Under the pieces are notes generated by a model. That model was not told the origin of the DNA and searched no databases. It was given only the letters and a program-made list of their open reading frames with translations. A stretch of DNA of 34,044 bases, taken from NCBI GenBank assembly GCA_029239415.1, contig JAQZAY010000006.1:1-34044 (forward strand), read 5' to 3'. Shown here piece by piece: positions 33,271 through 34,044 of this stretch (position 1 is its first letter; every line of letters begins with the position of its first letter). The translations under genes and the position numbers were made by a program. Origin of the DNA: Pseudomonas sp. (GTDB taxonomy: Bacteria > Pseudomonadota > Gammaproteobacteria > Pseudomonadales > Pseudomonadaceae).

Positions 33271-33951
33271 TTACTGGGCCTGTGGTTTCCACTGGCCGCT
33301 CTCGACGGCGCCCACCAGCTTGTTCACCGCTTCGCGCATGGCGAGGTCGAGGACTTTGCCGTTGAGGGTCGAGTCGTAGCTGGCGGTGCCGCCGAAACCG
33401 ATGATCTCGCGGTTGGAGAGCGCATACTCGCCCGCACCCTGGCTGGAGTAGACCACTTCCGAGGTGCTGATGTTGACGATGTTCAGGGCGACCTTGGCAT
33501 AGGCGATCTGGGTCTTGCCGCGGCCGAGGATGCCGAACAGCTGGTGGTCGCCGATTTCCTTGCGGCCGAACTCGGTCACATCGCCGGTAACCACGAAGTC
33601 TGCGCCCTTCAGGCGCTGGGCCTGGCCCTTGATGGCGGCCTCCTGCTGGATCTCGCTCATATTGTCGCGATCGAGCACGCTGAAGCGGTTGGTCTGCTGC
33701 AGATGGGTGATCAGGATGGTCTTGGCCTGGCCGCCGAGGCGGTCGACGCCGTCGGAGAAGATCCCGCGCATGTAGCTGGAGCGGTTGTCGAACTTGCCTA
33801 CGGCAATTGGTGCGCGCACGCCGCTGTACGGGCGGCTGATGCTTTCGACCTGTTGCACGGCAACAGCGGTGGATGTTTCGGTGGCGCAGCCGGCGATGGA
33901 CCCGACAGCCAGGGCGGCTGCCAGCACGAGTCCTTGTGATGCGTATTTCAC
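33271..33951 (-). CDS. CsgG/HfaB-family lipoprotein
   Basis: 226 residues from a GTG start at 33951, chosen because GGAG lies eight bases upstream; an in-frame ATG at 33978 is possible. A signal peptide ends in SIAGC with lipidated C22. The CsgG fold is recognised by RAPIAVGKFDNRSS, the LITHLQQTNRFSVLDRDNMSEIQQE segment, KGADFVVTGDVTEFG, and IAYAKVALNIVNISTSEVVYS. CsgG itself forms the outer-membrane pore for curli subunits, but no curli genes are here, so this is a paralogue with another job. It is the first gene of the three-lipoprotein operon. Confidence 0.87.
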   Translation of the reverse strand: MKYASQGLVLAAALAVGSIAGCATETSTAVAVQQVESISRPYSGVRAPIAVGKFDNRSSYMRGIFSDGVDRLGGQAKTILITHLQQTNRFSVLDRDNMSEIQQEAAIKGQAQRLKGADFVVTGDVTEFGRKEIGDHQLFGILGRGKTQIAYAKVALNIVNISTSEVVYSSQGAGEYALSNREIIGFGGTASYDSTLNGKVLDLAMREAVNKLVGAVESGQWKPQAQ

Positions 33952-34020
33952 GCGTGTTCTCCAGATGGGTAATGGCATAGTGCAACTGGCGCGCATTCTG
34001 CCATATCTGGCGCAAAAAAA

Positions 34021-34044
34021 TCGCCGGCAAGTCGGCTCCCGCAG
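34021..34044. repeat. Partial REP-type repeat at the window edge
   Basis: The minus strand reads CTGCGGGAGCCGACTTGCCGGCGA, very like the CTGTGGGAGC-GGCTTGCCGGCGA repeats scattered between pseudomonad genes. It is cut by the end of the window, so its partner arm cannot be seen. It lies upstream of the CsgG-like gene. Confidence 0.6.

Overview
The window is core chromosome of a fluorescent Pseudomonas, most likely of the P. putida group. The reasons are the high GC content, the long pseudomonad forms of PstA and ExbB, the presence of Crc, and a gene order (pst-phoU / phoBR / ubiAC / rubredoxin / HU / recG-oxyR / exbBD-tonB / spoT-rpoZ / gmk / yicC / rph / crc-pyrE) that matches what I remember of pseudomonad genomes. 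I saw no rRNA, tRNA, CRISPR array, prophage or insertion sequence.

Region 1 (1-8935) is the phosphate locus. The end of pstC, then pstA, pstB and phoU run rightward to a strong terminator. An orphan CheY-like regulator and an exported M23 peptidase follow. Facing them, phoB, phoR and a CNNM/CorC-type membrane protein run leftward, with a terminator between phoR and the CNNM gene and a probable Pho box in front of phoB. Three imperfect inverted-repeat elements built from the same GCTGCAAGC-like words fill the pstA-pstB, pstB-phoU and phoB-phoR gaps and no other gaps.

Region 2 (9013-14775) holds a small secreted YxF-repeat protein, ubiC-ubiA (first steps of ubiquinone synthesis), a rubredoxin of 55 residues with its reductase, an HU protein, a small SCP2-like protein whose ribosome site may be masked by a hairpin, and a YbaK-like/HDOD fusion protein.

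Region 3 (14854-20101) carries oxyR-recG (peroxide sensing and fork rescue) and exbB-exbD-tonB (energy for iron-complex uptake), all leftward.

Region 4 (20292-28726) has a YeeZ-like SDR protein, an unknown lipoprotein, spoT and rpoZ. A LysR regulator, a PuuD-like amidotransferase and an APC permease, which look like a small polyamine or amino-acid catabolic cassette, then separate rpoZ from gmk. These are adjacent in P. aeruginosa as I remember it.

Region 5 (28740-32118) is yicC, rph, crc and pyrE. A perfect 21-bp palindromic two-way terminator lies between rph and crc.

Region 6 (32218-34044) is a leftward operon of three lipoproteins: CsgG-like, DUF4810-like and GNA1162/DUF799-like. A partial REP-type repeat sits at the window edge. 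This operon is the least understood gene set here and the best candidate for an uncharacterised envelope system.
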